Positions 28,016 to 39,219 of a stretch of 64,000 nt of DNA are shown here, piece by piece. The position numbers were made by a program, and so were the translations under genes. The stretch covers positions 46,777 to 110,776 of the forward strand of contig NZ_PYIX02000010.1 in NCBI RefSeq assembly GCF_003024515.2. The letters are read 5' to 3'. Under the pieces are notes generated by a model. It saw only the letters and a program-made list of their open reading frames with translations, was not told the origin of the DNA and did no database searches. Each line of letters opens with the position of its first letter. The first letter of the stretch is position 1. This DNA is from Acinetobacter sichuanensis. Lineage in GTDB: Bacteria > Pseudomonadota > Gammaproteobacteria > Pseudomonadales > Moraxellaceae.

Positions 28016-29218
28016 ATGAACAATTCTAATTTTAATCGTCAAGTGACTTCCTTTCAGCTCTCACCGCAAACTGCACTATATACGCATACTTTTACGCTCA
28101 TGATTTTTATGGCTGCATCAAGTGCACCGACACCTTTGTATCGCCTTTATCAGCAACATTTTCATTTTTCTCCTGTTTTACTTACTTTAATTTTTGCCAC
28201 TTATGCTTTTACTTTATTGGCTACATTATTGATCGCAGGCTCACTCTCAGACTATATCGGACGTAAACCTGTTATTTTTCTTGCATTGATTTTAGAAATC
28301 ATTGCAATGATGATTTTTTATTCAGCTTTTAATATTGAAATGCTATTCTTTGCACGTGCAATACAAGGCATCGCGACAGCTCTCGCAGCTTCAACATTTG
28401 GAGCAGCTCTGCTCGACTTAAGTAAAATCCATGGTGCTCTGATCAATAGTATTTCACCAATGCTTGGTATGGCAGCAGGGATGTTTCTCACGTGTCTAAT
28501 GCTTCAATTTTCAACATATCCGCTTTTACTGATTTTTGAAATTTTCATTTTGCTATTTACTTCAAGTCTTTGTATCGCATATTTTAGCCCTGAAACCGTT
28601 GAACGCCGCATTGGTGCATTGGCATCACTAAAACCTAAACTCACGCTTCCACCACAAGCAAAAAAAGCGCTATTCATCGTCAGCCCTGTAAATATTGCAA
28701 TTTGGATGGTCAGTGGCTTTTTCTTATCCTTAATGCCTTCTTTATTAGCACTTTCTTTTCAAAATCCAAGTGTTTGGTTAAATGGCATGATGTTCATCAC
28801 GCTCACTGTTTCAGGTGCCATTGGAATTTTATGTTTACGGCAAGCCAGAAATTTATCTATTCTTCTTACAGGTGCATTTAGCCTTATTTTGGGTGCAAGT
28901 ATCATCCTCATCGGTATTCATCAAACTCAAGCCAGTTTATTATTTTTAGGTGCATGCATTACAGGAATCGGTTTTGGTACAGGTTTTATGGGGGCAATCC
29001 GTACTGTGATGCCACTCGCTCAACCTGAACAGCGTGCAGGTCTAATGGCTACTTTTTTTGTCGAAAGTTATTTGGCATTTAGCATTCCTGCAATCATTGC
29101 AGGCTACTTTGCCAACCACATCGGTTTGTTGTCTACTGCGAGTATTTATATTGCACTGATTATTTTCTTATCGAGTATTGGTATCATTTTTAGTGTAAAA
29201 AATAAAAAACATATATGA
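28016..29218 (+). CDS. MFS transporter (drug-efflux type)
   Basis: A 400-residue inner-membrane protein with about 12 hydrophobic helices. The loop 2-3 signature is seen as GSLSDYIGRKPVIF (about residues 72-85). The start APTPLYRLYQQHF in helix 1 resembles the YcaD/sugar-efflux-like clade found next to TetR regulators. Start is the ATG at 28016. Substrate unknown; likely induced when a ligand releases the neighbouring TetR protein. Confidence 0.87.
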   Translation: MNNSNFNRQVTSFQLSPQTALYTHTFTLMIFMAASSAPTPLYRLYQQHFHFSPVLLTLIFATYAFTLLATLLIAGSLSDYIGRKPVIFLALILEIIAMMIFYSAFNIEMLFFARAIQGIATALAASTFGAALLDLSKIHGALINSISPMLGMAAGMFLTCLMLQFSTYPLLLIFEIFILLFTSSLCIAYFSPETVERRIGALASLKPKLTLPPQAKKALFIVSPVNIAIWMVSGFFLSLMPSLLALSFQNPSVWLNGMMFITLTVSGAIGILCLRQARNLSILLTGAFSLILGASIILIGIHQTQASLLFLGACITGIGFGTGFMGAIRTVMPLAQPEQRAGLMATFFVESYLAFSIPAIIAGYFANHIGLLSTASIYIALIIFLSSIGIIFSVKNKKHI

Positions 29219-29232
29219 AAATCAGAGATATA

Positions 29233-29260
29233 AAAAAAGACGCCGAAACGCCTTTTTTCG
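29233..29260 (+). terminator. Probable terminator after the MFS gene
   Basis: A-run, short imperfect stem GACG...CGCC, then a T-run. Weak stem but correct layout on either strand. Confidence 0.5.
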
Positions 29261-29287
29261 TTTTCACTACTTAAATTTTAAAATCAC

Positions 29288-29905
29288 TTAAGCAGGGATA
29301 TCACGTACTGAAGCACTACGAATCGCTTCTTTCAAAGCTGCATAACCATGAATCGGTGGGAATTGTGGGAATTCACGAATCACATTTTCAGGCGCATCAA
29401 ATAAGAAACCTTTGTCTGCTTCACCGAGCATTGTAGTATCGTTATAAGAATCACCTGCTGCGATCACACGATAATTCAAACCATGTAATGCTTTTACAGC
29501 TTCACGTTTTTGGTCTGGTTGACGTAGTTTATACGCTGTAATCATGCCATTTTCGTCAGTTTCTAATTTATGACAGAAAATTGTTGGCCAACCCAATTGT
29601 TGCATTAATGGATGAGCGAACTCATAGAAAGTATCTGACAAAATGATCAGTTGAAAATGTGTACGCACCCATTCAACAAACTCTTTTGCACCTTCAAATG
29701 GTCCCATGTCTGCGATCACAGCTTGAATATCATTCAAACCTAAACCGTGTTGTTTAAGAATATTTAAACGTTGTGTCATTAACACATCGTAGTCTGGAAT
29801 ATCACGAGTGGTTGCTTCTAATTCTTTAATGCCCGTTTTTTTAGCAAAATTGATCCAGATTTCTGGAACCAAAACACCCTCAAGATCAAGACAAACGATT
29901 TCCAT
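29288..29905 (-). CDS. thrH: Phosphoserine phosphatase / homoserine phosphotransferase ThrH
   Basis: A 205-residue HAD-superfamily enzyme. The opening CLDLEGVLVPEIWINFAKKTGI carries the catalytic aspartates (DLEG variant of DxDxT) typical of ThrH, followed by ILSDTFYEF (motif II) and AAGDSYNDTTML (motif IV). In Pseudomonas, ThrH dephosphorylates phosphoserine and moves the phosphate to homoserine. It stands alone between convergent and divergent neighbours. Confidence 0.92.
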   Translation of the reverse strand: MEIVCLDLEGVLVPEIWINFAKKTGIKELEATTRDIPDYDVLMTQRLNILKQHGLGLNDIQAVIADMGPFEGAKEFVEWVRTHFQLIILSDTFYEFAHPLMQQLGWPTIFCHKLETDENGMITAYKLRQPDQKREAVKALHGLNYRVIAAGDSYNDTTMLGEADKGFLFDAPENVIREFPQFPPIHGYAALKEAIRSASVRDIPA

Positions 29906-30103
29906 GAGTTTTCCCTAATTTCAGTTTAAAATTTTGGCAGTATCATAGCATTAAAGTTTGACGATTTTGCTGAAAGTTTATAAATCTATTTTCTTCATAA
30001 CCATAGGAATTAAATTGCTAAGTGAGCTAAACTATTTACATTAAAATGAAAACATTCTGAAAAATTTATATATATAGCTTCAAGCTAAAGCCAGAGGCAC
30101 ATC

Positions 30104-30835
30104 ATGACCGTTATTCCTAGCATTGACCATGTCGATGCACTTGCCGCAGAATATGCAGACAAATCACCTTCTGAAATCCTTGCCCTTGCCCTTGCCCAAG
30201 AAGGTGAAATCGCGATCTCCTTCTCAGGTGCTGAAGATGTCGTATTGATTGACATGGCACATAACCTAGGTAAACCTTTTCGTGTCTTTAGCTTAGATAC
30301 AGGACGTTTACACGCCGAAACTTATCAATTCCTTGAAACTGTACGTAAGCATTATGGTATTCAAATTGAAATCTGTTTTCCTGAAGCTGAAGTTGTACAA
30401 AAGTTAGTGAATGAAAAAGGCTTATTTAGCTTTTATCAAGATGACCATAAAGAGTGTTGCGGTATCCGTAAAGTTCAGCCATTGCGCAAAAAACTTGCAA
30501 CTTTAGATGGTTGGATCACAGGACAACGTAAAGACCAAAGTCCAGGTACACGTACTGAAATTCCAGTGATTCAAGCTGATGCAGGATTTTCTGGCGAAGG
30601 TAAACAACTGATCAAATACAACCCTTTGGCAAATTGGTCGAGTGCAGATGTTTGGAATTATATTCGCATGATGGAAATTCCATATAATCCATTGCATGAA
30701 AAAGGCTTTACTTCAATTGGCTGTGAGCCATGTACTCGTGCAGTTTTACCCAACCAACATGAACGTGAAGGTCGTTGGTGGTGGGAAGAAGCAACCCATA
30801 AGGAATGTGGTTTACATGCAGGTAACTTAAAATAA
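30104..30835 (+). CDS. cysH: Assimilatory adenylyl-sulfate (APS) reductase
   Basis: Reduces APS (or PAPS) to sulfite. PP-loop-like [14 protein letters not shown] (about residues 39-52) and LDTGRL are followed by the two cysteine pairs [14 protein letters not shown] and GCEPCTRAV, and the catalytic KECGLH near the C terminus. The CC and CxxC pairs bind [4Fe-4S] and mark APS-type reductases. 243 residues. It fits the loss of a usable APS kinase domain in cysN of this window. Confidence 0.94.
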   Translation: MTVIPSIDHVDALAAEYADKSPSEILALALAQEGEIAISFSGAEDVVLIDMAHNLGKPFRVFSLDTGRLHAETYQFLETVRKHYGIQIEICFPEAEVVQKLVNEKGLFSFYQDDHKECCGIRKVQPLRKKLATLDGWITGQRKDQSPGTRTEIPVIQADAGFSGEGKQLIKYNPLANWSSADVWNYIRMMEIPYNPLHEKGFTSIGCEPCTRAVLPNQHEREGRWWWEEATHKECGLHAGNLK

Positions 30836-30852
30836 GCCGCATGCATATTGGT

Positions 30853-30885
30853 AAAAAAAAGTCACTCTATTTAGTGGCTTTTTTA
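30853..30885 (+). terminator. Terminator after cysH
   Basis: A8, stem GTCACT (30861-30866) facing AGTGGC (30873-30878), then T6. Confidence 0.8.
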
Positions 30886-31018
30886 TTCACTAATCATTCA
30901 TTAAAATGCTTGGATTTTATCCATTAAATCGTTCTATACTTACTTCTAGGTTATAATTCTAAAACTCAACACTCATGTGCGAGTTGTTGTAAAAATTGCA
31001 GTGAGGCAATCCAGAATC

Positions 31019-32410
31019 ATGCGTCCTTTACATCCAATAGATTTTATTTTTTTAAATTTAGAAAAACGTCAACAACCTATGCATGTGGGTGGATTGTTTT
31101 TATTTGAAATCCCAGAACATGCACCCTCTACATTTATTCAAGATTTAGTTGCAGATATTCGTAATTCTAAATCTATTCCTGTTCCCCCTTTTAATAACCG
31201 TTTAAGTGGATTATTTTGGGATGAAGACGAAGAGTTTGATATTGACCATCATTTTCGCCATATTGCCTTGCCACATCCTGGACGTATCCGTGAACTTTTA
31301 GTATACATTTCACAGGAACATAGTGCCTTAATTGATCGTGCAAAGCCTCTTTGGACGTGTCATATCATCGAAGGTATTGAAGGCAATCGTTTCGCGATGT
31401 ATTTTAAAATCCATCACGCCATGATTGATGGCGTTGCGGGTATGCGTTTATTAGAAAAATCTTTTTCTAAAGATCCAAACTCTAAAACGATTGTACCGCC
31501 TTGGTGTATTGAAGGAAAACGTGCCAAACGCTTAAAAGCACCTAAAGTCAGTAAAATTAAAAATATTTTATCAACAATTAAAGGGCAAATTGAGGTCACG
31601 CCTAAAGTTACCCAAGAACTGTGTCAAACTATTTTTAAAGAAATGGGAAAAAACCCAGATTATGTTTCTAGCTTTCAAGCACCAAGTAGTTTATTTAATC
31701 AACGGGTAAGTTCTTCTCGCCGTTTTGCTGCTCAATCTTTTGAGCTTAATCGTTTTAGAGATATTTCTAAAGCACTCAATGTCACCATTAATGATGTGGT
31801 TTTAGCTGTCTGTTCTGGTGCATTACGTGAATATTTAACTACACAAAACGCTTTACCTAGAAAACCATTAATTGCGATGGTACCTGCTTCGCTACGTGAT
31901 GATGATTCTGATATGAGCAATCGCATCACGATGATTTTAGCAAATCTTGGTACACATAAAGAAAATCCTTTAGAGCGCTTAGATATTATTAAACGCAGTG
32001 TACAAAATGCAAAAAATCGTTTTAAACGCATGAATGCAAATCAAATTTTAAATTATAGTGCTTTTGTTTATGGTGCGGCAGGTTTAAATATCGCTTCAGG
32101 TATTTTACCTCGACATCAAGCCTTCAATGTCATTATTTCAAATGTCCCTGGACCACGAGAGCCACTCTATTGGAATGGTGCAAAACTCGATGCCATGTAT
32201 CCTGCTTCTATTGTCTTAGATGGTCAGGCTTTAAATATTACGATGACCAGTTATTTGGATAAACTAGAGGTTGGCTTAACAGGTTGTCGTAGAGCTTTGC
32301 CAAAAATGCAAAATTTATTGACACATTTAGAAGATGAAATTCAAAGGTTTGAACATTTGATTGATCGAACAGATCACTTGGAAGATATTGCCAACTCTGA
32401 GTTAGCTTAA
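31019..32410 (+). CDS. atfA: Wax ester synthase / diacylglycerol acyltransferase
   Basis: Joins fatty acyl-CoA to fatty alcohol (wax ester) or diacylglycerol (triacylglycerol) for storage. The 463-residue protein opens with RPLHPIDFIFLNLEKRQQPM and has the active-site motif HHAMIDG (about residues 133-139, HHxxxDG). NVIISNVPGPREPLYWNGAKL near residue 375 is also characteristic (the PLYW block). I start at the ATG at 31019. This is a genus hallmark, the wax-dgaT/atfA gene of A. baylyi. Confidence 0.93.
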   Translation: MRPLHPIDFIFLNLEKRQQPMHVGGLFLFEIPEHAPSTFIQDLVADIRNSKSIPVPPFNNRLSGLFWDEDEEFDIDHHFRHIALPHPGRIRELLVYISQEHSALIDRAKPLWTCHIIEGIEGNRFAMYFKIHHAMIDGVAGMRLLEKSFSKDPNSKTIVPPWCIEGKRAKRLKAPKVSKIKNILSTIKGQIEVTPKVTQELCQTIFKEMGKNPDYVSSFQAPSSLFNQRVSSSRRFAAQSFELNRFRDISKALNVTINDVVLAVCSGALREYLTTQNALPRKPLIAMVPASLRDDDSDMSNRITMILANLGTHKENPLERLDIIKRSVQNAKNRFKRMNANQILNYSAFVYGAAGLNIASGILPRHQAFNVIISNVPGPREPLYWNGAKLDAMYPASIVLDGQALNITMTSYLDKLEVGLTGCRRALPKMQNLLTHLEDEIQRFEHLIDRTDHLEDIANSELA

Positions 32411-32452
32411 ATCATTTTGAGATCAATATTTTTTAACAAATACCAAGAAAAG

Positions 32453-32486
32453 AATTAAGGGGCGATAATCTGCCCCTTAATTTTTA
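32453..32486. terminator. Bidirectional terminator after atfA, overlapping the next stop codon
   Basis: Stem AATTAAGGGGC (32453-32463) facing GCCCCTTAATT (32472-32482). The TAA of the small minus-strand gene lies inside the right arm. Confidence 0.88.
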
Positions 32487-32650
32487 ACATTTCGACACTG
32501 ATTTAACAGCTCATGACACATATTAACCACCATATCTTTGGTGATTTTTACTTCTTGACCATTGTCATCCAACATCACACATGTATTTTTCGGTTGATTT
32601 TCTAATACATGATTCATGTTACGTGTAATTACTTGTTCAGTTGCGCTCAT
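32477..32650 (-). CDS. Small conserved protein (PA1571-like)
   Basis: A 57-residue protein starting at the ATG at 32650, five bases after a GAGG ribosome site. The sequence (SATEQVITRNMNHVLENQ, then ITKDMVVNMCHELLNQCR) is soluble and helical and looks like the short PA1571 family of Pseudomonas and Acinetobacter; this match is from memory. No function known. Its stop codon lies within a terminator stem. Confidence 0.7.
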   Translation of the reverse strand: MSATEQVITRNMNHVLENQPKNTCVMLDDNGQEVKITKDMVVNMCHELLNQCRNVKN

Positions 32651-32778
32651 TTTAACCTCACTTGCTAAGACCATAAAGGGAGAAAGTCTTTGGCTACCTT
32701 CAAATCTAGTATTGTAAAATCAGCGCAAAAAGTAAAATTTTAGATGTAACAACTGTTTAACGATATCCTGTTACAAAA

Positions 32779-34233
32779 TTAGCTCAGAATGATATCGTAT
32801 TGCTCTTGCGTGTATAAATTTTCGACTTGGAACTTGATTACACGACTAATAAAATGCTCTAAATCCGCCACAGCTGGTGCTTCCGCCGTCAGTAAACGAT
32901 CTATTACCGATGGGTGTGCAATCACAGTAAAACCACTTTGTGACTCATAGGCACGTGCATATCTCAAAATTTCCCGAAAAATTTCGTAACACACTGTCTC
33001 TGCTGTTTTTACATAACCACGACCTTGACAAGTTGGGCAAGATTCACAAAGTAAATGTTCAAGCGATTCACGTGTACGTTTACGTGTCATTTCAACCAAA
33101 CCCAGTTCTGATACTTGGGTAATTTTGGTTTTAGCATGATCACGTTCAAGCATTTTCTCGAATTGTGTCATGACCTCATCACGGTGCTGTACTTCTTGCA
33201 TGTCGATGAAATCAATAATAATAATACCACCCAAATTACGCAGTCTAAGCTGACGTGCAATAACTTGTGTGGCTTCCATATTGGTTTTAAAAACAGTGTC
33301 CTCAAGTGTGCGCCCACCCACATAAGAACCCGTGTTGATATCTATTGTGGTCATCGCCTCGGTCTGATCTATCATCAGATAACCACCAGACTTCAATGCA
33401 ACCCGTGTTTGCAATGCCTTTTGAATATCTTCTTCGACATTATATAAATCAAATAATGGACGTTCACCTGGATAATGCAATAAGCGACTTTGCATGGTAG
33501 GCACAAATTCATTGACAAATTCTTGTAACTTCCCATGAATTTCACGTGAATCTACATAAATTTTTGCAGTATTTTCATTTGCCAAATCACGAATCACACG
33601 CTGCGGTAATGGAAGCTCTTCAAAAATCAGTGAAGGTACAGCAATAATTTTTTGTTTTTTCTGAATATATTCCCAAAGCTTTGCTAAATAAGCCATATCT
33701 TGTGCAATTTCTGCTTCATCCACACCTTCTGCTGCAGTACGCACAATAACGGAACCAGGAAGTTTATGCTCAGCTTGAATACGCTCAATCATTGAACGTA
33801 AACGATCACGCTCACCTTCTGACTCAATGCGCTGTGATACACCAATATGATGCCCATACGGCATTAAAACCAAGTAACGTGAGGGAATTGAAAGATCAGT
33901 GCTCAGCCGTGCACCTTTTGTCCCCAACATATCTTTCATTACTTGAACAGTCAGAATTTGCCCTGTGTGTAATAACTCAAAGACATTGGGTGTAGGTTGG
34001 TTGCGTTGCCAAACCATATCATTAATATGTAAAAATGCTGTACGAGACAGTCCAATATCGACAAAAGCGGCTTGCATTCCGGGTAAAACACGTACCACTT
34101 TTCCCTTATAAATATTGCCTACAAGACCACGTTTTACTGTACGCTCAACAAATAACTCATTGACTGTACCATTTTGGATTAGCGCCACCCGACATTCCAT
34201 AGGGGTGACGTTAATCAATAACTCGTCAGACAT
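32779..34233 (-). CDS. rng: Ribonuclease G
   Basis: Single-strand endoribonuclease of the RNase E/G family, acting on 16S rRNA 5' end and mRNAs. It has the S1 domain (about residues 35-110, GNIYKGKVVRVLPGMQAAFVDIG), the catalytic aspartates in TIDINTGSYVG and IIIIDFIDM, and the zinc-link CESCPTCQGRG. At 484 residues it lacks the RNase E scaffold tail. It starts at the ATG at 34233 and lies downstream of maf and mreD. Confidence 0.94.
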   Translation of the reverse strand: MSDELLINVTPMECRVALIQNGTVNELFVERTVKRGLVGNIYKGKVVRVLPGMQAAFVDIGLSRTAFLHINDMVWQRNQPTPNVFELLHTGQILTVQVMKDMLGTKGARLSTDLSIPSRYLVLMPYGHHIGVSQRIESEGERDRLRSMIERIQAEHKLPGSVIVRTAAEGVDEAEIAQDMAYLAKLWEYIQKKQKIIAVPSLIFEELPLPQRVIRDLANENTAKIYVDSREIHGKLQEFVNEFVPTMQSRLLHYPGERPLFDLYNVEEDIQKALQTRVALKSGGYLMIDQTEAMTTIDINTGSYVGGRTLEDTVFKTNMEATQVIARQLRLRNLGGIIIIDFIDMQEVQHRDEVMTQFEKMLERDHAKTKITQVSELGLVEMTRKRTRESLEHLLCESCPTCQGRGYVKTAETVCYEIFREILRYARAYESQSGFTVIAHPSVIDRLLTAEAPAVADLEHFISRVIKFQVENLYTQEQYDIILS

Positions 34234-34273
34234 AACACAACTCAAAACATTATAAAAATTCTTGTTGAAGCAG

Positions 34274-34840
34274 CTAATTTAATGCCTTAACTACTTTTAA
34301 TAACTGTACCGTCTCATGTAAAGGAAGCCCAACAACATTGGTATAACTACCCTCAATGCGAGTAACATATTGTGCAGCGATTCCTTGAATTGCATAAGCA
34401 CCTGCTTTGCCTAAAGGCTCTCCTGTTGCCCAATAATATTCCATATCTGCTAGGCTTAATTTTTGTAATTTAACACGTGTTCTTACCACTTGCGTTTCTG
34501 ACTTTCCAGCCATCGCAACAGAAATACCCGTTAACACTTCATGTTCATTATTGGACAATAATGACCAAATCTCAAATGCATGCTGTTTAGATTCAGGCTT
34601 GCCAATAATTTGACCATTGAATACTAAACTTGTATCGGCTGCAAGTACGATTGCATGAGGCTCATGCATTAAAACAGCTTGTGCTTTGCAAGCTGCTAAA
34701 CGACTCACATAATCCTCAATGGTTTCATTTTCTAATACGGACTCATCAATATCTGGGCTAAAAATCGTAAATTCCAAGCCCAATTGTTGCAATAGTTCTT
34801 TACGTCTAGGGGAACTAGACGCCAGTATTAGATTCGCCAT
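34274..34840 (-). CDS. maf: Maf-family nucleoside triphosphate pyrophosphatase
   Basis: A 188-residue house-cleaning enzyme that hydrolyses dTTP/UTP and modified nucleotides. The N-terminal LILASSSPRRKELLQQLGL is the Maf motif; VLAADTSLVFNGQIIGKP and AYAIQGIAAQYVTRIEGSYTNVVGLP are the other conserved blocks. It overlaps mreD by 13 bp and belongs to the mreBCD-maf-rng group. Confidence 0.93.
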   Translation of the reverse strand: MANLILASSSPRRKELLQQLGLEFTIFSPDIDESVLENETIEDYVSRLAACKAQAVLMHEPHAIVLAADTSLVFNGQIIGKPESKQHAFEIWSLLSNNEHEVLTGISVAMAGKSETQVVRTRVKLQKLSLADMEYYWATGEPLGKAGAYAIQGIAAQYVTRIEGSYTNVVGLPLHETVQLLKVVKALN

Positions 34841-35325
34841 CTTTTTAATAAATAGTAAAGAATTGGCCAGCTAAAAATACTCGCCAGTAAAGGCTGCCAA
34901 TGTCGAGTTAAAGAAAAACGTACACCAAGCATGGTTTGCGCCATGAGTGTTAATACCAAATGAGCCACTAGGGATAATGTAATAATCACCCATAAATTAC
35001 TAAAAGTAAGTACGCGCCGTTCACGAATAAAATAACGAGTCAGAAATGCGAGTATGACATAACTGAGCGCATTCATTCCCAAAGGAGCATCTAATAGCAA
35101 ATCTGTGAATAAGCCCATTGAAAAGGCAAACCACACTCCACACCATGTTGGCTGACACAATACCCAAAACAGTGTAATCAGCAACATAAATAATGGTCGC
35201 CATCCAGCATAGGCATAGGAAAGCGGATAAACCACTAAAATCGATCCAATGATTATTGAAACAACAATAATCATAAATGGATCTTTACGCTGTTTATCTG
35301 AAGGGAAACTTTTAGCGATCAACAT
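34828..35325 (-). CDS. mreD: Rod shape-determining protein MreD
   Basis: A 165-residue membrane protein with about five helices, part of the elongasome that guides side-wall peptidoglycan synthesis. Weak sequence conservation, but GLFTDLLLDAPLGMNALSYVILAFL is MreD-like and the position between mreC and maf is diagnostic. It overlaps mreC by 14 bp. Confidence 0.9.
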   Translation of the reverse strand: MLIAKSFPSDKQRKDPFMIIVVSIIIGSILVVYPLSYAYAGWRPLFMLLITLFWVLCQPTWCGVWFAFSMGLFTDLLLDAPLGMNALSYVILAFLTRYFIRERRVLTFSNLWVIITLSLVAHLVLTLMAQTMLGVRFSLTRHWQPLLASIFSWPILYYLLKRWRI

Positions 35326-36169
35326 GTGGCTGCTCCATCGCTAGAGAATCTGAAAATAACACCACGACATGATGACCACCCGCAAGTTGTGCCGCTGGTG
35401 CAACATCAATGCTGGCAAATTCACCTGAATTATGACGCATGACTTTGGTCACAGAACCCACTAAATATCCTGCTGGAAAATGTTGTCCTAAACCTGAACT
35501 ATACACTTTATCCCCAACTTTGATATTGGCACTGGTTGGAACATATTCCATTTTTAGGCGACCTAAATCTCCTGTACCCGTCACAATTGCACGCATACCT
35601 GAGCGCTCTAAACGTACAGATAATGAATGATCTTTATCTGAAAGCAGCATGACACGGCTACTATGAGGATAGACATTAACAATCTGCCCCATAATCCCTT
35701 TATCATCTAGCACAGTTTGCCCAACTCGCAGTTGGCTTGAAGCACCACGATTAATAATAATGATATGACGTAAAGGATCAGCATCAGTTCCAATCACTTC
35801 AGCAATTTCCATTCGTCCATCAATAATTAAAGGCGTATCTAATAAGCCACGTAAACGCGTATTTTCCGCAGAAAGTTCTGATAGTTTCTGTAGGCGCACC
35901 TGAGCCTGAAGCAATTCCGCTTGCATCGCTGTATTTTCTCGACGCAATTGGGCTTCAGACTTGGTTTGTTGATTCAGCCATTCTTTCGACAAAACGGGAT
36001 AGCTTGCGAGTGCATAAATAGGATTATATGCTGCATACAAGACATCTCTTGCAGGTTGAATCACATGAGGCATGCGCCAATTAAAAAATAGCACAACCAA
36101 ACATGTAATCACCGCAATGATAAATGAACGAAAAGATGGCGGTTGTCTTGAAAAAAGATTCGGTTGCAC
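35312..36169 (-). CDS. mreC: Rod shape-determining protein MreC
   Basis: A 285-residue bitopic inner-membrane protein. After a cytoplasmic start it has one membrane helix (about 15-33), a periplasmic coiled coil (about 70-105) and the double beta-barrel part (GQTVLDDKGIMGQIVNVYPHSSRVMLLSDKDHSL, shown in part). It links MreB to the cell-wall enzymes. Starts 31 bp after mreB. Confidence 0.94.
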   Translation of the reverse strand: MQPNLFSRQPPSFRSFIIAVITCLVVLFFNWRMPHVIQPARDVLYAAYNPIYALASYPVLSKEWLNQQTKSEAQLRRENTAMQAELLQAQVRLQKLSELSAENTRLRGLLDTPLIIDGRMEIAEVIGTDADPLRHIIIINRGASSQLRVGQTVLDDKGIMGQIVNVYPHSSRVMLLSDKDHSLSVRLERSGMRAIVTGTGDLGRLKMEYVPTSANIKVGDKVYSSGLGQHFPAGYLVGSVTKVMRHNSGEFASIDVAPAAQLAGGHHVVVLFSDSLAMEQPHVDR

Positions 36170-36200
36170 CGCCTCGTCCTTAAACTGAGTCTACTAAAGT

Positions 36201-37250
<1,050 letters not shown>

Positions 37251-37375
37251 TCAGTTAAACTTTAGTATGGACGCAAGATGGCAACTTTAACTAAATGTGA
37301 TGCTTTGGACAAGTCAATCGCTTATTATAACGCACGATATTTTAACTTTTTTTAAAACTGATTAGGTGAGACATC

Positions 37376-37690
37376 ATGTCAACTTCAGATGCACAGCAAT
37401 CTGCAGAGTTAAATGCACAAACTGTTTCAGCAATCGCCAAGCTGGCTCGACTGGAGCTAAATGATGCGCAATCTGCTGAATATGCTCAAAGTTTAAATAA
37501 AATTCTTGGAATGATGGAAACGCTCAAAGGTATTGATACCGAAGGTGTTGAGCCTTTAAAAAGCCCTTTTGACAACCCTCAGCCACTACGCGAAGACCAA
37601 GTATCTGAAAGTAATCATCGTGAAGAATATCAAGCTGTCGCGCCTGCTGTTCAAGATGGTTTGTATCTTGTTCCTCGTGTGATTGAATAA
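37376..37690 (+). CDS. gatC: Asp-tRNA(Asn)/Glu-tRNA(Gln) amidotransferase subunit C
   Basis: A 104-residue small subunit that stabilises GatA/GatB. AIAKLARLELNDAQSAEYAQSLNKIL and the proline-rich LKSPFDNPQPLREDQV are typical GatC features. First gene of gatCAB. Confidence 0.94.
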   Translation: MSTSDAQQSAELNAQTVSAIAKLARLELNDAQSAEYAQSLNKILGMMETLKGIDTEGVEPLKSPFDNPQPLREDQVSESNHREEYQAVAPAVQDGLYLVPRVIE

Positions 37691-37740
37691 TATTTAATCA
37701 GATCAATCTATTTTTAAATTAATCGTAAAGAATTGTTCCC

Positions 37741-39219
37741 ATGACTGATTTACACCGCTTATCTATTCGTGAAATGGCTGAAGGCTTAAAAACCGCTCAG
37801 TTTTCATCACGCGAATTGACACAACACTATTTAAACCGTATCGCAAAAATTGATACACAAGTTAAATCGTATATTACGGTAACGGCTGAACAAGCTTTAG
37901 CCCAAGCTGATGCAGCAGATACTGCGATTAAAACAGGTAATGCAACTGTTTTAACGGGTGTACCGATTGCCCACAAAGATATTTTTTGTACCCAAGGCAT
38001 TAAAACCTCTGCGGGTTCTAAAATGCTCGACAACTTCATTTCACCTTATGATGCAACTGTGGTTGCCAAAGGTAAAACCGCAGGTCTAATCACTTTAGGT
38101 AAAGTGAATATGGACGAGTTTGCCATGGGTTCAACTTCTGAAAACCCATTTTATGGCGCAACCAAAAACCCTTGGAACCTAGAACATGTTCCGGGTGGTT
38201 CTTCTGGTGGTTCTGCTGCGGTGGTTGCTGCTGATCTTGCCCCTTTTTCTACAGGTACAGATACAGGCGGTTCGATCCGTCAGCCTGCGTCATTCTGTGG
38301 TTTAACCGGTTTAAAACCAACCTATGGTCGTGTTTCACGTTTTGGTATGATCGCTTATGCATCATCTATGGATCAAGGTGGTCCAATGGCACGTTCTGCT
38401 GAAGACTGTGCTTATTTGATGAATGTGATGGCAGGTCATGATGCCAAAGACTCAACCTCAGTTGAAAAAGATGTTGATGACTATGTTGCTAATTTAAATG
38501 CTACAGCAGTTAAAGGTCTACGTATTGGTATTCCAAAGCAATACTTCAATGTTGCAGGTTTGGATGCAGACGTAAAAGCACGTGTTGAAGAATCTCTTAA
38601 AAAATTAGAAGAAATGGGCGCAGTTCTAGTTGAGATTGATCTCAACATGACAGAAGCTTATGTTCCAACGTATTACTTAATCGCACCTGCGGAAGCATCT
38701 TCAAACTTGTCCCGTTTTGATGGTGTGCGTTATGGCTACCGTGCAGAAAATCCTGTTGATTTGATGGATTTATATAAACGCTCACGTTCTGAAGGTTTTG
38801 GTACAGAAGTTCAACGTCGTATCTTAATTGGAACTTATGCACTTTCTGCAGGTTATTACGATGCGTACTATGTCAAAGCACAAAAAGTTCGTCGTTTAAT
38901 CCAACAAGACTTCTTAAAAGCATTTGAATCTGTGGATGTGATTGCTGCCCCTTCTGCGCCAACCACAGCCTATAAAATTGGTGCAAACTTAAGCCCAACT
39001 GAAATGTATTTGGGCGACATTTATACACTTGCTGTGAACTTAGCAGGTCTACCTGCCATCAATGCACCTGTTGGTTTTGATGCGAACCAACTTCCTGTTG
39101 GCTTACAATTGATTGGTCATTATTGGTCAGAATCTCAACTGCTTTCTGTTGTGCATCAGTATCAACAAGCAACCGATTGGCATAGCAAACGTGCGGCAAT
39201 TGCGGAGGAGAATGCATAA
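37741..39219 (+). CDS. gatA: Asp-tRNA(Asn)/Glu-tRNA(Gln) amidotransferase subunit A
   Basis: Glutaminase subunit with the amidase-signature Ser-cisSer-Lys triad: Lys in [10 protein letters not shown] (about residue 79), cis-Ser in [10 protein letters not shown] and nucleophile Ser in [15 protein letters not shown] (about 178). Releases ammonia that GatB uses on misacylated tRNA. 492 residues. Its stop shares one base with the gatB ATG. Confidence 0.97.
   Translation: MTDLHRLSIREMAEGLKTAQFSSRELTQHYLNRIAKIDTQVKSYITVTAEQALAQADAADTAIKTGNATVLTGVPIAHKDIFCTQGIKTSAGSKMLDNFISPYDATVVAKGKTAGLITLGKVNMDEFAMGSTSENPFYGATKNPWNLEHVPGGSSGGSAAVVAADLAPFSTGTDTGGSIRQPASFCGLTGLKPTYGRVSRFGMIAYASSMDQGGPMARSAEDCAYLMNVMAGHDAKDSTSVEKDVDDYVANLNATAVKGLRIGIPKQYFNVAGLDADVKARVEESLKKLEEMGAVLVEIDLNMTEAYVPTYYLIAPAEASSNLSRFDGVRYGYRAENPVDLMDLYKRSRSEGFGTEVQRRILIGTYALSAGYYDAYYVKAQKVRRLIQQDFLKAFESVDVIAAPSAPTTAYKIGANLSPTEMYLGDIYTLAVNLAGLPAINAPVGFDANQLPVGLQLIGHYWSESQLLSVVHQYQQATDWHSKRAAIAEENA

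Noticed and set aside
30977..31018. Upstream GTG start for the wax ester synthase
   Set aside because: The added 14 residues are unlike the family, whose members begin RPLHPID-like; the ATG at 31019 fits.
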